A DNA stretch of 64,000 nt from Gaiellasilicea sp963765705 (GCA_963765705.1 CAVXXJ010000011.1:741009-805008), one strand, 5' to 3'; positions 52,216-61,396 are shown, counted from the stretch's first letter. The notes: generated by a model from the letters alone, not told the origin. Made by a program: numbers and translations.

Positions 52216-52227
52216 AAACCGTTGAGA

Positions 52228-55023
52228 ATGAGCGGGATGGCTGGGGAAGAAGTACGCGTGCTCGGTCCCCTCGAGGTCGTGGCGAGCGACGGCGTCGTCG
52301 TTCCCCTCGCGGCCAAGCAGAAGCGGCTCCTGGCCGCCCTCGTCGCAGCGGACGGGCGCGCGTGCAACGTCGACGATCTCGTCGAGGCAGTGTGGAGCGG
52401 TTCCCCGCCCGCTTCCGCCCGGAGCCTGGTGCAGGTGTACGTCTCGCAGCTGCGCAAGGCCTTGCCCGACGGGATGGCGGTCGTCACGCGCGGCGGCGCG
52501 TACGCGCTCGAGCTCGAGCCTGGTCGCCTCGACGCGACGCGGTTCGAGCGGCTGCTCTCCGAGTGTGAGGCGGCCCAACGCGATCGCAATGCCGCTCTGG
52601 CGACGTCGCTCGCCGACCGGGCGCTGGCGCTCTGGCACGGCCGCGCGTACGGGGAGCTGGCGTACGAGGAGTTCTTGCGCGCGGAGAGCGAGCGGTTGGA
52701 GGAGCGGAAGCTGGCCGCACTGGAGGCTCGGCTGGACGCCCAGCTCGCCTTGGGCCGGCACGTTGACGTGCTGGGCGAGGCGCTGGCGCTGGCGGAGCAG
52801 AATCCGTCCCACGAGCGCGTGCAGGAGCTGGCGCTGCTCGCGCTGTATCGCTGCGGGCGCCAGACGGAGGCGCTCGACCACTACGCCGCCGTCCGTGCCC
52901 GCTTGCGCGACGAGCTCGGGCTCGAGCCCGGCCGTGAGCTTCGCGAACTGCAGCGACGGATTCTCCAGCAGGACCCCGAGCTCTCCGTCGAGTCGGTTCG
53001 GACGACCGAGGTCGCGGTGGCTCTGCCTCTGCCGCCGAATCCGCTCGTGGGGCGTGAGCGCGAGCTGGAGCAGCTGCGTGCGCTGCTCGCCCGGCGCGAG
53101 GCGCGGCTGATCGTCCTGACCGGGGCGGGGGGTAGCGGCAAGACTCGGCTCGCGCTCGAGGCGGCGCGCCGGGCCGCGGCGTCGTACGCCAACGGCGTCG
53201 TCCTCGTCGAGCTCGCACCCGTGCGCGATTCGGCGCTTGTCGTCCCGGCCATCGCGCACGCGCTGACCGTCGCCGAGGCGCCTGGTCAGGAACCCCTGGA
53301 GGTCCTCGTCGCCGCGCTCGGCTCACAGGAGCTGCTGCTCGTCGTCGACAACGTGGAGCACGTGCGCGAAGCGGCTCCGAGCCTTGCGCGCCTCGCGGCG
53401 AGGTCGCCTCGGCTGACGATCCTGGTCACGAGCCGCGCCGTTCTGCACGTGTCCGGAGAGCACGTCTTCCCGGTTGCGCCGCTGGCCGAGGAGGACGCTC
53501 TCGAGCTCCTCGTGCAGCGGGCGCGCCTGCTCGAGCCGGCGTTCGCACGAGACGCCGGCAACGAAGACGACCTGCGCGAGATCTGCCGCCGCGTCGACGG
53601 GCTGCCGCTGGCGATCGAGCTCGCCGCGGCGCGAGTCCGAACCCTGACTCCAAGGGCGCTCCGGGCGCGCCTCGATTCGCGGCTCGGTGTCCTCACCGGC
53701 GGCCCGCGCGACCTCCCGGCCCGCCAGCAGACGCTACGCGAGACGGTGGCGTGGAGCGTCGACCTGCTCGGCGAGCGTGAGCGCGACGTCTTCGCGCGTC
53801 TGGCGGTCTTCCCCGGCGGCGCGACGCTCGAGGCGGCCGAGGCTGTCTGTGGGGCCGACGTCGACACGCTCGGGGCGCTCGTCGACGACCATCTCGTTCG
53901 GCGGGTGCAGGTCCACGGCGAGGGTCGTTTCGGGATGCTCGAGACGGTTCGCGAGTACGCGCTCCAGCTCCTCGGGGACGAGCGCGGCGCCGTCGAGCAG
54001 AGGTTCGCCGAGCACCTCGCGGCGCTTGTGGCGGAGGCGGAGCCGCATTTGACCGGGGAGCAGCAGTCGCACTGGCTCGGGGTGCTCGATGTCGAGCACG
54101 AGAACCTCGGGGCTGCGCTCGCCTGCCTGGCCGCGGCGGGCGACGCCGAGAGCCGGCTGCGGATGGCGGCCGCGCTCTCCCGCTTCTGGTACATCCGCGG
54201 CCACCTGACGGAAGGCCGCCGGCGGCTGGAGGACGCGCTCGCCGACGGCGGGACGACCGATCCGGATCTCCGCCGCCGCGCGCTCACCGCCGCTGCTTCG
54301 CTCGCCCTGCTGCAGGGGGACTACGCGGCCGCCGCGATGTCGGCGGAGCAAGCTCTCGCCGTCGCCCGCGAGCTCGGCACGCCGCTCTACGTCGCGAACG
54401 CGCTCAGCAACCTCGGCGCGATCGTGCTCGCGGGCGGCGACCACGCTCGTGCGGGCCCGCTGCTGGAGGAGGCGGTCTCGCTCGCGCGCGCGGTCGGCGA
54501 CCAGCGCATCGCGGCCCTGGCGCTCAACAACCTCGGCGACCTCGCGCTCACCGTGGGTGACTACGAGCGGGCGGAGCCCCTCTTCGAGGAGAGCCTCGCG
54601 TTGCTCGAGGCTCGTGGGGACGCAGCGAACGTCGCCCGTTCCCTCTTCAACCTGGGCGCGGTCGCGCTCAAGCTCGGCCGGCTACAAGCCGCGGACGGGC
54701 GCTTCCGCCAGAGTCTTTCCGTCGCCGAGCAGGTCGGCGACACGGAGGACATCGCGTGGTGCCTCGAGGGCTACGCCGCGATCGCCGCAGCGGGAGGACA
54801 CGGTGAGCGCGCGGCGTTGCTCCTCGGAGCGGCGGGCGCGCTCCTGGAGGGAATCGGCGCACAGTTCAAGCCGTTCGAGCGCGCCCTCGACGAGCAGACT
54901 CGCGCGGCGGCGATCCAGTTGGTGGGCGACGACGCGGTCGCCGAAGCGGTCGCCAGGGGCGCGTTGCTGGCGCTTGCGGATGCGGTCGACACGGCGGTCG
55001 ACGGGGCGCTAAAGCCAGGCTAA
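52228..55023 (+). CDS. AfsR/SARP-family regulator with BTAD, STAND NTPase and TPR domains
   Basis: The protein has 931 residues from ATG 52228 (ATG 52237 is an alternative). Residues 1-95 are an OmpR-like winged helix (VRVLGPLEVVASDGVVVPLA, KQKRLLAALVAADGR). Residues about 100-245 are the BTAD all-helical domain (ALALWHGRAYGELAYEEFLR, RLRDELGLEPGRELRELQRR). The NTPase follows with Walker A LTGAGGSGKTRLAL and Walker B LLLVVDNVEHV, then LPLAIELAAARVRTLTPRAL and TPR repeats. Such proteins switch on secondary metabolism or secreted products in actinobacteria in response to signals sensed by the NTPase/TPR part. Repeats at 52199 and 55010 may be its sites. Confidence 0.92.
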   Translation: MSGMAGEEVRVLGPLEVVASDGVVVPLAAKQKRLLAALVAADGRACNVDDLVEAVWSGSPPASARSLVQVYVSQLRKALPDGMAVVTRGGAYALELEPGRLDATRFERLLSECEAAQRDRNAALATSLADRALALWHGRAYGELAYEEFLRAESERLEERKLAALEARLDAQLALGRHVDVLGEALALAEQNPSHERVQELALLALYRCGRQTEALDHYAAVRARLRDELGLEPGRELRELQRRILQQDPELSVESVRTTEVAVALPLPPNPLVGRERELEQLRALLARREARLIVLTGAGGSGKTRLALEAARRAAASYANGVVLVELAPVRDSALVVPAIAHALTVAEAPGQEPLEVLVAALGSQELLLVVDNVEHVREAAPSLARLAARSPRLTILVTSRAVLHVSGEHVFPVAPLAEEDALELLVQRARLLEPAFARDAGNEDDLREICRRVDGLPLAIELAAARVRTLTPRALRARLDSRLGVLTGGPRDLPARQQTLRETVAWSVDLLGERERDVFARLAVFPGGATLEAAEAVCGADVDTLGALVDDHLVRRVQVHGEGRFGMLETVREYALQLLGDERGAVEQRFAEHLAALVAEAEPHLTGEQQSHWLGVLDVEHENLGAALACLAAAGDAESRLRMAAALSRFWYIRGHLTEGRRRLEDALADGGTTDPDLRRRALTAAASLALLQGDYAAAAMSAEQALAVARELGTPLYVANALSNLGAIVLAGGDHARAGPLLEEAVSLARAVGDQRIAALALNNLGDLALTVGDYERAEPLFEESLALLEARGDAANVARSLFNLGAVALKLGRLQAADGRFRQSLSVAEQVGDTEDIAWCLEGYAAIAAAGGHGERAALLLGAAGALLEGIGAQFKPFERALDEQTRAAAIQLVGDDAVAEAVARGALLALADAVDTAVDGALKPG

Positions 55024-55026
55024 AGC
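55010..55026 (-). promoter_or_regulatory. Second SARP-like direct repeat at the AfsR-like gene end
   Basis: On the minus strand this reads GCTTTA-N5-GCTTTA, identical in hexamers and spacing to 52199-52215. It spans the stop codon and lies about 60 bp before the secreted-protein gene at 55084, but it points away from it. A looping site or a chance duplicate are both possible. Confidence 0.4.
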
Positions 55027-55083
55027 GCCGCCCGCGATCGTCTCTCCCGTAGCCACGGGAACACGACGATCGGAGGTCACGAA

Positions 55084-55743
55084 ATGCACAGCACCAAAGC
55101 GATCAGGCGCCGCTCCGTCGCCCTGGTCTTCCTCTCGGCGCTGCTCGGTGCCGCGACGATCCTGGCGACCGCCTCCGCGGGCACGGAGGCGTGCGCGGTC
55201 TGCGGCAAGAACCTGATCAAGAATCCGGGCGCGGAAGGCGGCCTCGGCATCACGTCGGTGGGCGCGAGCGGCGCGGTCCCCGGCTGGACGACGGTCGCGG
55301 GCGAGTTCGGAGCGGCGTCCTACACGTTCCCGAACGGCTGGTTCTCGCAGAGGACCAAGGGGCCGAAGACCAGGGGCAAGAACTACTTCTTCGGCGGCAC
55401 CGTCACCAACGCGACGAACGCGGCTGCGACGATCGGCAAGCAGACGATCGTCTTGCCTGCGGCTGCCGTCGGCAAGAAGGCCACGCTCAGCGGCTGGCTC
55501 GGCAACTACGCGAACAACCGGGCCCAGGTGCGTGCCGAGTTCGCGGATGCGGCCGGGAAGGTGCTCCTGAGGATCAGGATCGGCCCCGATACGACGATCG
55601 CGGGCACGGACATGGCCTTCCGCACCCGGAACGGCAAGGTGCCCGCCGGCGCCAAGCAGGTGACGATCGTCGTGACGTTCGCAGGCGGCGGCATCGCGTA
55701 CAAGCTCGCCGGCGCGGACGCGCTCGCCCTCGTTCTGAGCTGA
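55084..55743 (+). CDS. Secreted beta-sandwich protein of unknown function
   Basis: This 219-residue protein starts at ATG with CGGAGGTCACGAA upstream. A signal peptide (RSVALVFLSALLGAATILAT) is followed by a CAVCGKNLIKNPGAEGG start typical of galactose-binding/carbohydrate-binding jelly-roll domains (NLIxNPGAE). Beta strands follow (GKKATLSGWLGNYANNRAQV, KQVTIVVTFAGGGIAYKLAG). It lies directly downstream of the AfsR-like regulator and could be its target. No catalytic motif is visible. Confidence 0.75.
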   Translation: MHSTKAIRRRSVALVFLSALLGAATILATASAGTEACAVCGKNLIKNPGAEGGLGITSVGASGAVPGWTTVAGEFGAASYTFPNGWFSQRTKGPKTRGKNYFFGGTVTNATNAAATIGKQTIVLPAAAVGKKATLSGWLGNYANNRAQVRAEFADAAGKVLLRIRIGPDTTIAGTDMAFRTRNGKVPAGAKQVTIVVTFAGGGIAYKLAGADALALVLS

Positions 55744-55832
55744 GCGGCGCGGTCAGCTCTGACCAGGCCTCGGTGCCGGCTGCCCGGCACCGAGGCCTGT
55801 GACGTGCAGGCATCCTCGTCTTCTCGGTTGAG

Positions 55833-57041
55833 CTACCGGCCCCTGAGCGGAAGCTTCACTTGGGTGGAGGTTGCCGCCGTCGGCACCCAGTTGGTACGCG
55901 GTCCGGGAAGGAGCCCGAGGTCTGGCTGGGGGCAGTTGAGCGGCGACCCGGTGCTGGACGCGTAGAGGTGGTCGCCGGGATGCTGGACCTGGAACGGGTT
56001 CGCTCCTTCGCCGATCTGATCGTTCGCGAGCAGGCGGTCGGCGGCGTCGACCCTCGCGTCGCCGTTCACGTCGAGGTACCGGCTCATGCGGATCGCAAAG
56101 CCCTCGACGTCCAGCGTCGACACGCACTTGTTCAAGCCGGGAGGATCGGCGTGGTACGCCATGATGTCGTTCGTCGGCACCACCCCCCAGGCGCCTTCGG
56201 CGCCGTCACCGACGTGACCGAGCGTGAGGCAGTGCCCGAACTCGTGGCTGACGAGGTCGAAGAGGTTGAAGAAGTCGATCTGCCCGGGTGCAGGGTCGAT
56301 TGCGCCGTTGATCGCGAAGCAGATGTTGCCACCGGCGCCGCCGCAGTCCTCGACGTACGTTCCGGTTCGCGACTCGTGATGGCTGTTGAAGCCCGGGAGG
56401 TTCTCCCAGTACTCGAAGTCGAACGGGTTCCGGACGTTGTGGCAAGGCACCCCGTTCTCGTCGGCGAACACGAAGTTCAGCGGGTCGATCCCGATGCCGA
56501 CGCCGCCGACCGGGTTGGAGGCGATCACGACGATCTCCGGGTCCACGATCGGATACGTGGTGAACTCACCGCCGCTGCCACCCTGAAGGTCGACGTAATC
56601 GAGGGTGATGTGGAAGTCCGCGCCCGTGGCGAGCCAGTCGAGCCCCATCTCGCGCGCGAGGTAGTCGATCCCGCCCTCCCACATCTCGACCGACTGGCGC
56701 ATGATGCGCATGTCACGCTCTGCGGTCGGCGACAACGGGACCATCACCAGCACGTCCACCTGAGGTGAATCGAGCGCGTTGAGGCCGGTGCGCATGTGGT
56801 GGCAGATGTTGCCGGGGTTGGTCGGGGACATGTCGCGGATGCAGCCGGGCGGGAAGTTGTCCGCGCCGAAGTACGGCCCGGAGTAGTCGTCTCCGGGGCT
56901 GGCGCCGGCGGGGACGCTGCCGAGCGCTACCGAAAGCACCAGCGAGACGGCGAGGATGCCGAGCAGCGCGAGCGTGCGCCTGCCTCGCTCGCCGATTCGG
57001 AGAGCTCGCCCGGTGATGAGGCCGAATGGCCGCTTGTCCAT
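55833..57041 (-). CDS. Secreted metzincin-type zinc metalloprotease with dockerin-like repeat
   Basis: This 402-residue protein starts at ATG behind AGGGGGAACG. A signal peptide lies at about 23-48 (LALLGILAVSLVLSVALGSV). The zinc site is HEFGHCLTLGHVGD, giving His266, Glu267, His270, His276 and possibly Asp279. A Met-turn, Met294 in NDIMAYH, follows, which defines metzincins. Near the C-terminus, DVNGDARVDAADRLLANDQ matches a dockerin/EF-hand-like calcium repeat. Cysteines around 230-240 may form disulphides. No pro-domain cysteine switch is obvious. It is divergent from the subtilisin gene across a 504-bp gap. Confidence 0.85.
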   Translation of the reverse strand: MDKRPFGLITGRALRIGERGRRTLALLGILAVSLVLSVALGSVPAGASPGDDYSGPYFGADNFPPGCIRDMSPTNPGNICHHMRTGLNALDSPQVDVLVMVPLSPTAERDMRIMRQSVEMWEGGIDYLAREMGLDWLATGADFHITLDYVDLQGGSGGEFTTYPIVDPEIVVIASNPVGGVGIGIDPLNFVFADENGVPCHNVRNPFDFEYWENLPGFNSHHESRTGTYVEDCGGAGGNICFAINGAIDPAPGQIDFFNLFDLVSHEFGHCLTLGHVGDGAEGAWGVVPTNDIMAYHADPPGLNKCVSTLDVEGFAIRMSRYLDVNGDARVDAADRLLANDQIGEGANPFQVQHPGDHLYASSTGSPLNCPQPDLGLLPGPRTNWVPTAATSTQVKLPLRGR

Positions 57042-57545
57042 CGTTCCCCCTATTCGCAGATGAAAGTGGTGGAGTGTGGGACGTGGAACTTCAACGTCGG
57101 AGACACCGGGGAAGGTGCTACCCCGCCGCCACACCGCGAAACGGCGTCTGAAGCCGTCGGTGATGGCCGGGTCGGTGGAGCTACGCCAGCGCGGCGGCCG
57201 CACATGCGGCTTGTGTCTGCGACACGACCCGTAGTCGAGTTGGGCGCGGCCCGCCTCGAGCGGTCGCGTTGCCGTTGTTCCCCACTTATGAAAATATCGC
57301 GCAAGATCCCGATCGAGGAGGGTGGCTGCGATGGCCGATCTGATGACCAGCGATAGTGGGGTTGGGCCTGCCATCGGTCTCACCCGGTTCCCGACGGTGT
57401 CCCACCAGGCGGTGTGTGACGTCCTGCGCGCGTGTTACCGACGCGGGACTGGTGTGCCGCATCCAACCGTCCGGTTCCGTCGGTGGAGGCACGCTTGAGC
57501 GCTATGACGGCGCCAATTTCAAAGTCTAGGAATGGGGGCTCAGAA
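57042..57545. other. Long intergenic region between two secreted-protease genes
   Basis: No gene or strong hairpin is seen. Base composition drops toward A/T near 57285-57310 and again from about 57510, where the lower-GC subtilisin gene begins. It must carry both divergent promoters; I cannot place them with confidence. Confidence 0.35.
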
Positions 57546-60383
57546 ATGGAAGCCAGGTATCAACCAAGTCGGCCAAATGGCATCGTGACAAAGTGGCAAC
57601 AGAGAACGGGCGTGATTGTTTTCCTGGCACTCATTGTTTGCTTGTCCTCACTGGTCTTTGCCGGTTCTGCGGTCAGCGCGAATCAGTCGTCGAGCGCGAA
57701 TCCGTCGTCGTGCGCGAATCAGTATCCGGCAGACCCCGGCTTTGTCGCCACGAATCCATCGGAACTAGATGCCGCACGAGCCAGTTGGGAAACGCCGGAG
57801 TATGGGTATTTTACCGGCCATAATCCTTCCACTCCTGGCACAGCGGTCAATGCGCCATGGCAGCTCGTCGCGGTAAACGCGTCCACCGCCTACGCCCTGG
57901 GGTACTGCGGGCAGGGCGGCACGCTGGGCATGATGGACTCGGGCTACAGGGCTACACACGAAGCATTTCAGACCGGGCTGATCGCTTCGGTGAGAGCGGA
58001 GGGTGTCTACGGCACGTCCGGCTTCGGGTATCGAAGCGCAACCCCGGCGAACCCGTTTACTGCGGGCGAGCCGTTCACTGTGGCCGGTGATCAGGCGAGA
58101 ACAAGTGACTACGGGCATGGGACCGGCATGCTTGGGGTTACCTCCGGTATTCGCGATGCCAAAGAGCAGCACGGCATCGCCTTTGGATCGAAGATGTTCG
58201 TTGCCAAGACCGGCGGTTCCGACAGCCAGTCTCACGGACCCTTCCACGATTACGTGTACTGGTATACAGCCAATAAGGCCCTGGTCGACGCGGGCGCGCA
58301 GGCAATCAACAGCAGTTGGGGCTCTTTTGTCCAGACTCTCAACAGAACCCGCTTTGACGGTCTCGGAAACGATCTTGGAGCCAACGGCAACCTCGCCAAC
58401 GCTTATCAGCTCCCTGGCAAAGACAGCGCCAGCGCCACGGCAAACGCGACGATGATCCCCAACGAGTACCTGAAGGATCTGGAGTACCAGTTTTTCTTCT
58501 TCAAGAAGAGCTATTCGGAAGGTGGCATTCAATACAATCCGAACTACCCCGGACGTTCCTTTATGGAGGCGATCTGGGACGCCATCAAGAACAGCGGTAC
58601 TGTCAACGTCAGGTCGGCCGGCAACAACGACTGGAGCAACCCGTATTTTCGCCCGGCGTATCCCCTCTTCAATCCCTGGGCAGAAAATCAGTTTGTAGCC
58701 GTCGGCGGGGTGCAACCGCCCACTGCGGCCAATCCCGAATACACGAAGCAGTTCGGGTTCAACGAGGCGGGGCTCGCCAAATGGTGGGCCGTGTCTACCC
58801 CTTCAAACAACGTTCGTACCACGAGCAGCGCTGGTGATACGAGCTATTCAAACTCGAGCGGCACGTCACCGGCAACGCCCGTTGCGACAGCGGCGATGGG
58901 GGTTCTGCTCTCCCGCTATCCGAACATGGACGCCAGGCAGGTGCGTGAGCTGATGCTCACCACGGCGAACAACAAGATGTCGGACGGCGTGAGATTCCTC
59001 GGCACCGGGCAAACCTCCCCCTCCGGGGCGTCCATCGCCTGGACCGCTCCCGATGGTCTTCCGGACGATCGCTGGGGCTGGGGGATTCCCGATCTGGCCA
59101 AGGGCATGTACGGCCCCGGCCAGTTCCTGAGCCCCATGACCTACAACATGAACAAAGCGCCCCTGGACGTCTGGTCGAACGACATCAGCCAGATCGCGAT
59201 CAAGGAGAGGGAGAGGGAAGATCTGCAGTGGCTGGCGGGCTACAAGCAGCAAGGCATTGCCTACGCCGGTGAATTCAGCCCCAACGTGCTGAACCCGGAC
59301 GGCACGCTCAAAGCACAGGCCTTCATGCTTCAGGGCATTTTGGCTGATCCTTACATCCAAGCTATTACCAACGGCCATCCCGAGGTGTACGACAAGATCA
59401 GCTATGAGGACGCCGTCAAGTGGCGCAAGGAATGGATGGATGCGCGCGCCGCCTACATTCAGAACAAGATCGACAACGACCTCTACACGGCTTCTCTGGT
59501 CAAGCAGGGCCCCGGGACGTTGGTCATGACGGGCGACAACACCTACGAGGGCGGCACGGCGGTTGAAGGCGGTCAGCTCTCGATCACCGGCTCGCACGCA
59601 AGCTCGATCGACGTCCAGGGCGGCACGCTCGGCGGCAGCGGCGTCGTGGCTGGCAGCATCGACGTCAAAAACGGCGTGCTGCAGCCCGGTTTTACGCAGC
59701 AGGAAGCCACGCAAGCCGCGAGCATCACCCAGGTCGCCGTCGCCCCCGGCAATGTCCTGAACGTCGGCGGGGACGTGAGCATCGGCCGCGACGGCACGGT
59801 CGCGATCACCGCCCGGAGCCCGAGCGACTACACGAGCGTTCGAGCCGACGGCGACGTGCTGCTCGACGGCGAGCTGACGCTCGACGTGCAAAGGGCGCTG
59901 CCGCGAGGGACGGTGCTGACGATCATCAGAGGGAGGTCGCTCAGCGGTAACTTCCACCAGCTGCCCAACAAGCGCGTCTGGCGCGTGGACGACCACCTGT
60001 TCAGGGTCGGCTACACGGCCGACCGCATGACGCTGACCGTCGTGCAGTCGGGCGACGCCTTCCGCGCGCAGCAAGCGGCCGAGAAGGCGGCGTTCGACGC
60101 GCAGCAGGAGGTCGCCCTCGCCGCGTTCGAGGCGCAGCAGGCCGCGGCGGAGGCGGCGTTCGACGCTCAGGCGGCGACCCGCCGGGCGGCGTGCAAGCAG
60201 CTTCCCGACCATCAGGAGCGGAGCCGGTGCTTGCAGCAGCTGCAGGACGACACGGCGGCGTTCCGCGTTCAGCAGCAGCAGGAGGCCGCGGCCTTCAAGG
60301 CCAAGCAGCGGGCCGAGAGGGAAGCGTTCGCCGCGAAGCAGGCTGCCGAGAAGGAGGAGTTCCAGCGCGCCGGCGACGGCTGA
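57546..60383 (+). CDS. Subtilisin-like S8 protease with autotransporter-type passenger repeats and C-terminal coiled coil
   Basis: This 945-residue protein has a signal anchor at about 20-45 (GVIVFLALIVCLSSLVFAGS). The S8 catalytic residues are Asp131 in MMDSGYRATHE, His191 in SDYGHGTGML and Ser441 in SGTSPATPVATAA. Residues about 655-720 are passenger-associated repeats as in Gram-negative autotransporters (KQGPGTLVMTGDNTYEGGTA, VEGGQLSITG, VQGGTLGGSGVV). Instead of a beta-barrel, residues 840-945 are an Ala/Gln/Lys-rich coiled coil with repeated AAFDAQQ/AFxAKQ. The first two thirds are less GC-rich than neighbouring genes, which suggests transfer. Confidence 0.85.
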   Translation: MEARYQPSRPNGIVTKWQQRTGVIVFLALIVCLSSLVFAGSAVSANQSSSANPSSCANQYPADPGFVATNPSELDAARASWETPEYGYFTGHNPSTPGTAVNAPWQLVAVNASTAYALGYCGQGGTLGMMDSGYRATHEAFQTGLIASVRAEGVYGTSGFGYRSATPANPFTAGEPFTVAGDQARTSDYGHGTGMLGVTSGIRDAKEQHGIAFGSKMFVAKTGGSDSQSHGPFHDYVYWYTANKALVDAGAQAINSSWGSFVQTLNRTRFDGLGNDLGANGNLANAYQLPGKDSASATANATMIPNEYLKDLEYQFFFFKKSYSEGGIQYNPNYPGRSFMEAIWDAIKNSGTVNVRSAGNNDWSNPYFRPAYPLFNPWAENQFVAVGGVQPPTAANPEYTKQFGFNEAGLAKWWAVSTPSNNVRTTSSAGDTSYSNSSGTSPATPVATAAMGVLLSRYPNMDARQVRELMLTTANNKMSDGVRFLGTGQTSPSGASIAWTAPDGLPDDRWGWGIPDLAKGMYGPGQFLSPMTYNMNKAPLDVWSNDISQIAIKEREREDLQWLAGYKQQGIAYAGEFSPNVLNPDGTLKAQAFMLQGILADPYIQAITNGHPEVYDKISYEDAVKWRKEWMDARAAYIQNKIDNDLYTASLVKQGPGTLVMTGDNTYEGGTAVEGGQLSITGSHASSIDVQGGTLGGSGVVAGSIDVKNGVLQPGFTQQEATQAASITQVAVAPGNVLNVGGDVSIGRDGTVAITARSPSDYTSVRADGDVLLDGELTLDVQRALPRGTVLTIIRGRSLSGNFHQLPNKRVWRVDDHLFRVGYTADRMTLTVVQSGDAFRAQQAAEKAAFDAQQEVALAAFEAQQAAAEAAFDAQAATRRAACKQLPDHQERSRCLQQLQDDTAAFRVQQQQEAAAFKAKQRAEREAFAAKQAAEKEEFQRAGDG

Positions 60384-60409
60384 TCGTCGAGCGCGCCCGG
60401 TCGAGGGTC

Positions 60410-60434
60410 GGGCCCTTCCGCGACGGAGGGGCCC
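60410..60434 (+). terminator. Hairpin after subtilisin gene
   Basis: GGGCCCTTCC pairs with GGAGGGGCCC (one G-T pair) around a GCGAC loop, 27 bp after the stop codon. There is no T-tract. Confidence 0.55.
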
Positions 60435-60526
60435 GCCGGCGATCCGCGCCCGCCTCGACGCGCGCGTCGCTCGTTCTGGCGTTGAGATGGCGTCAGCGCC
60501 GAACAGCGATCAGCGGCGAGAAACAA

Positions 60527-60550
60527 AAACCGCCTGCACGCAGGCGGTTT
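60527..60550 (-). terminator. Rho-independent terminator next to tRNA-Asp 3' end
   Basis: AAACCGCCTGC and GCAGGCGGTTT form an 11-bp stem with a two-base loop. On the minus strand the stem is followed by a T-rich TTGTTT run. It lies four bases beyond the tRNA-Asp 3' end copy, the normal position of a tRNA terminator. Confidence 0.7.
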
Positions 60551-60553
60551 CGG

Positions 60554-60597
60554 AACGGGAGCGACGGGACTCGAACCCGCGACCTCCGGCGTGACAG
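60554..60597 (-). repeat. 3' part of tRNA-Asp(GUC), copy 1 (attachment-site duplicate)
   Basis: On the minus strand this holds the anticodon loop CTGTCAC (anticodon GTC), anticodon stem 3' arm, variable loop, T-arm with GGTTCGAGTCC, and acceptor 3' arm CGCTCCC. The 5' half of the tRNA is absent; the sequence past GACAG does not continue the cloverleaf. It is a typical att half left by integration into a tRNA gene. Confidence 0.8.
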
Positions 60598-60755
60598 TTG
60601 AGCGCGCCGGCTTGCGGTTGGTGCTCACCGGTCCCGGCTAGTCGCCGTTTGCGCGGTCTTCGCGCGATTCCGCTTGCCGTTTGTTCTCATCGGTTGCCAC
60701 CGCTGCGTTCCAGAATCGTTCCATCGAACTCCGCGCTAGCGGCTGCTGCGACCGC

Positions 60756-61274
60756 CTAGCGAGGCGCGAACGCGTAGGCGACGTGCACGCCATCGTCGGC
60801 CTCCAGAAGGAAACCCGCGCCTTCGAGCGCACGTCGGGACGGCATGTTGTCCGCGGAGACGTTCCTAGCGACGACGCGATTGATCTCCGAATGCAGGATC
60901 AGCCAACCGGCAAGCCCGGCGACGAGCTCGGTTCCGTAGCCGTTTCCGCGGTACGGCGCGGCGAGGCCATAGCCGATCTCGATGTCACCCGCGTCGTCGG
61001 CGCCGCCATGGGTGAAGCAGTCGCCGATAGTCACGCCGTCGAGGGTCACGAGCCAATTCACCTCCACATCGAACTGCAGCGACAGCTCCCAAGGAGGGAA
61101 GCCTGCCTCAGTGCTCTCTCGCGGCCAATCATCCCCTCGCGTGACGCTGCCGAAGTTGCCTGCGAGAAAGGCTTCGATCTGGACGGACCCAACGGGCTCG
61201 AGGACGAGCCGTGAGGTTGCTACCGGCGGGCGGTCGACCGGAACCAGGCCGACGGGCGTCCGGAGCACTCGCAT
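60756..61274 (-). CDS. GNAT-family N-acetyltransferase
   Basis: This 172-residue protein has the acetyl-CoA-binding motif A in EIGYGLAAPYRGNGYGTELV (R/QxxGxG/A pattern as YRGNGYG) and motif B in RRALEGAGFLLEADDGVH. The N-terminus TSRLVLEPV is typical of RimJ/RimL-like acetyltransferases. It is the only gene between tRNA-Asp copies 1 and 2, so it is probable cargo of a small integrated element. The substrate is unknown. Confidence 0.88.
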   Translation of the reverse strand: MRVLRTPVGLVPVDRPPVATSRLVLEPVGSVQIEAFLAGNFGSVTRGDDWPRESTEAGFPPWELSLQFDVEVNWLVTLDGVTIGDCFTHGGADDAGDIEIGYGLAAPYRGNGYGTELVAGLAGWLILHSEINRVVARNVSADNMPSRRALEGAGFLLEADDGVHVAYAFAPR

Positions 61275-61301
61275 CCGTCGAGCATAAGTCGGCTCGATCT
61301 G

Positions 61302-61349
61302 AACGGGAGCGACGGGACTCGAACCCGCGACCTCCGGCGTGACAGGCCG
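61302..61349 (-). repeat. 3' part of tRNA-Asp(GUC), copy 2
   Basis: It is identical to copy 1 over the shared 43-44 bases and extends four bases further into the anticodon stem (GCCG). As before, the 5' half is missing. It marks the boundary between two islands. Confidence 0.8.
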
Positions 61350-61396
61350 AGTCGGGCACGGGGACGATTAACGCCGAACGTCGCCAAACGGCCGTC

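Noticed and set aside
58866..60212. A 448-codon minus-strand frame inside the subtilisin gene
   Set aside because: It is antisense to catalytic and repeat regions with clear motifs; composition and lack of an SD mark it as a shadow.
60638..60832. Short minus-strand frame beside tRNA-Asp copy 1 as an integrase remnant
   Set aside because: It is about 64 codons with no tyrosine- or serine-recombinase motif; proximity to a tRNA is not enough.
60554..61349. Two functional tRNA-Asp genes
   Set aside because: Only the 3' parts, from the anticodon loop or stem onward, are present. The D-arm and 5' acceptor strand are missing in both copies.
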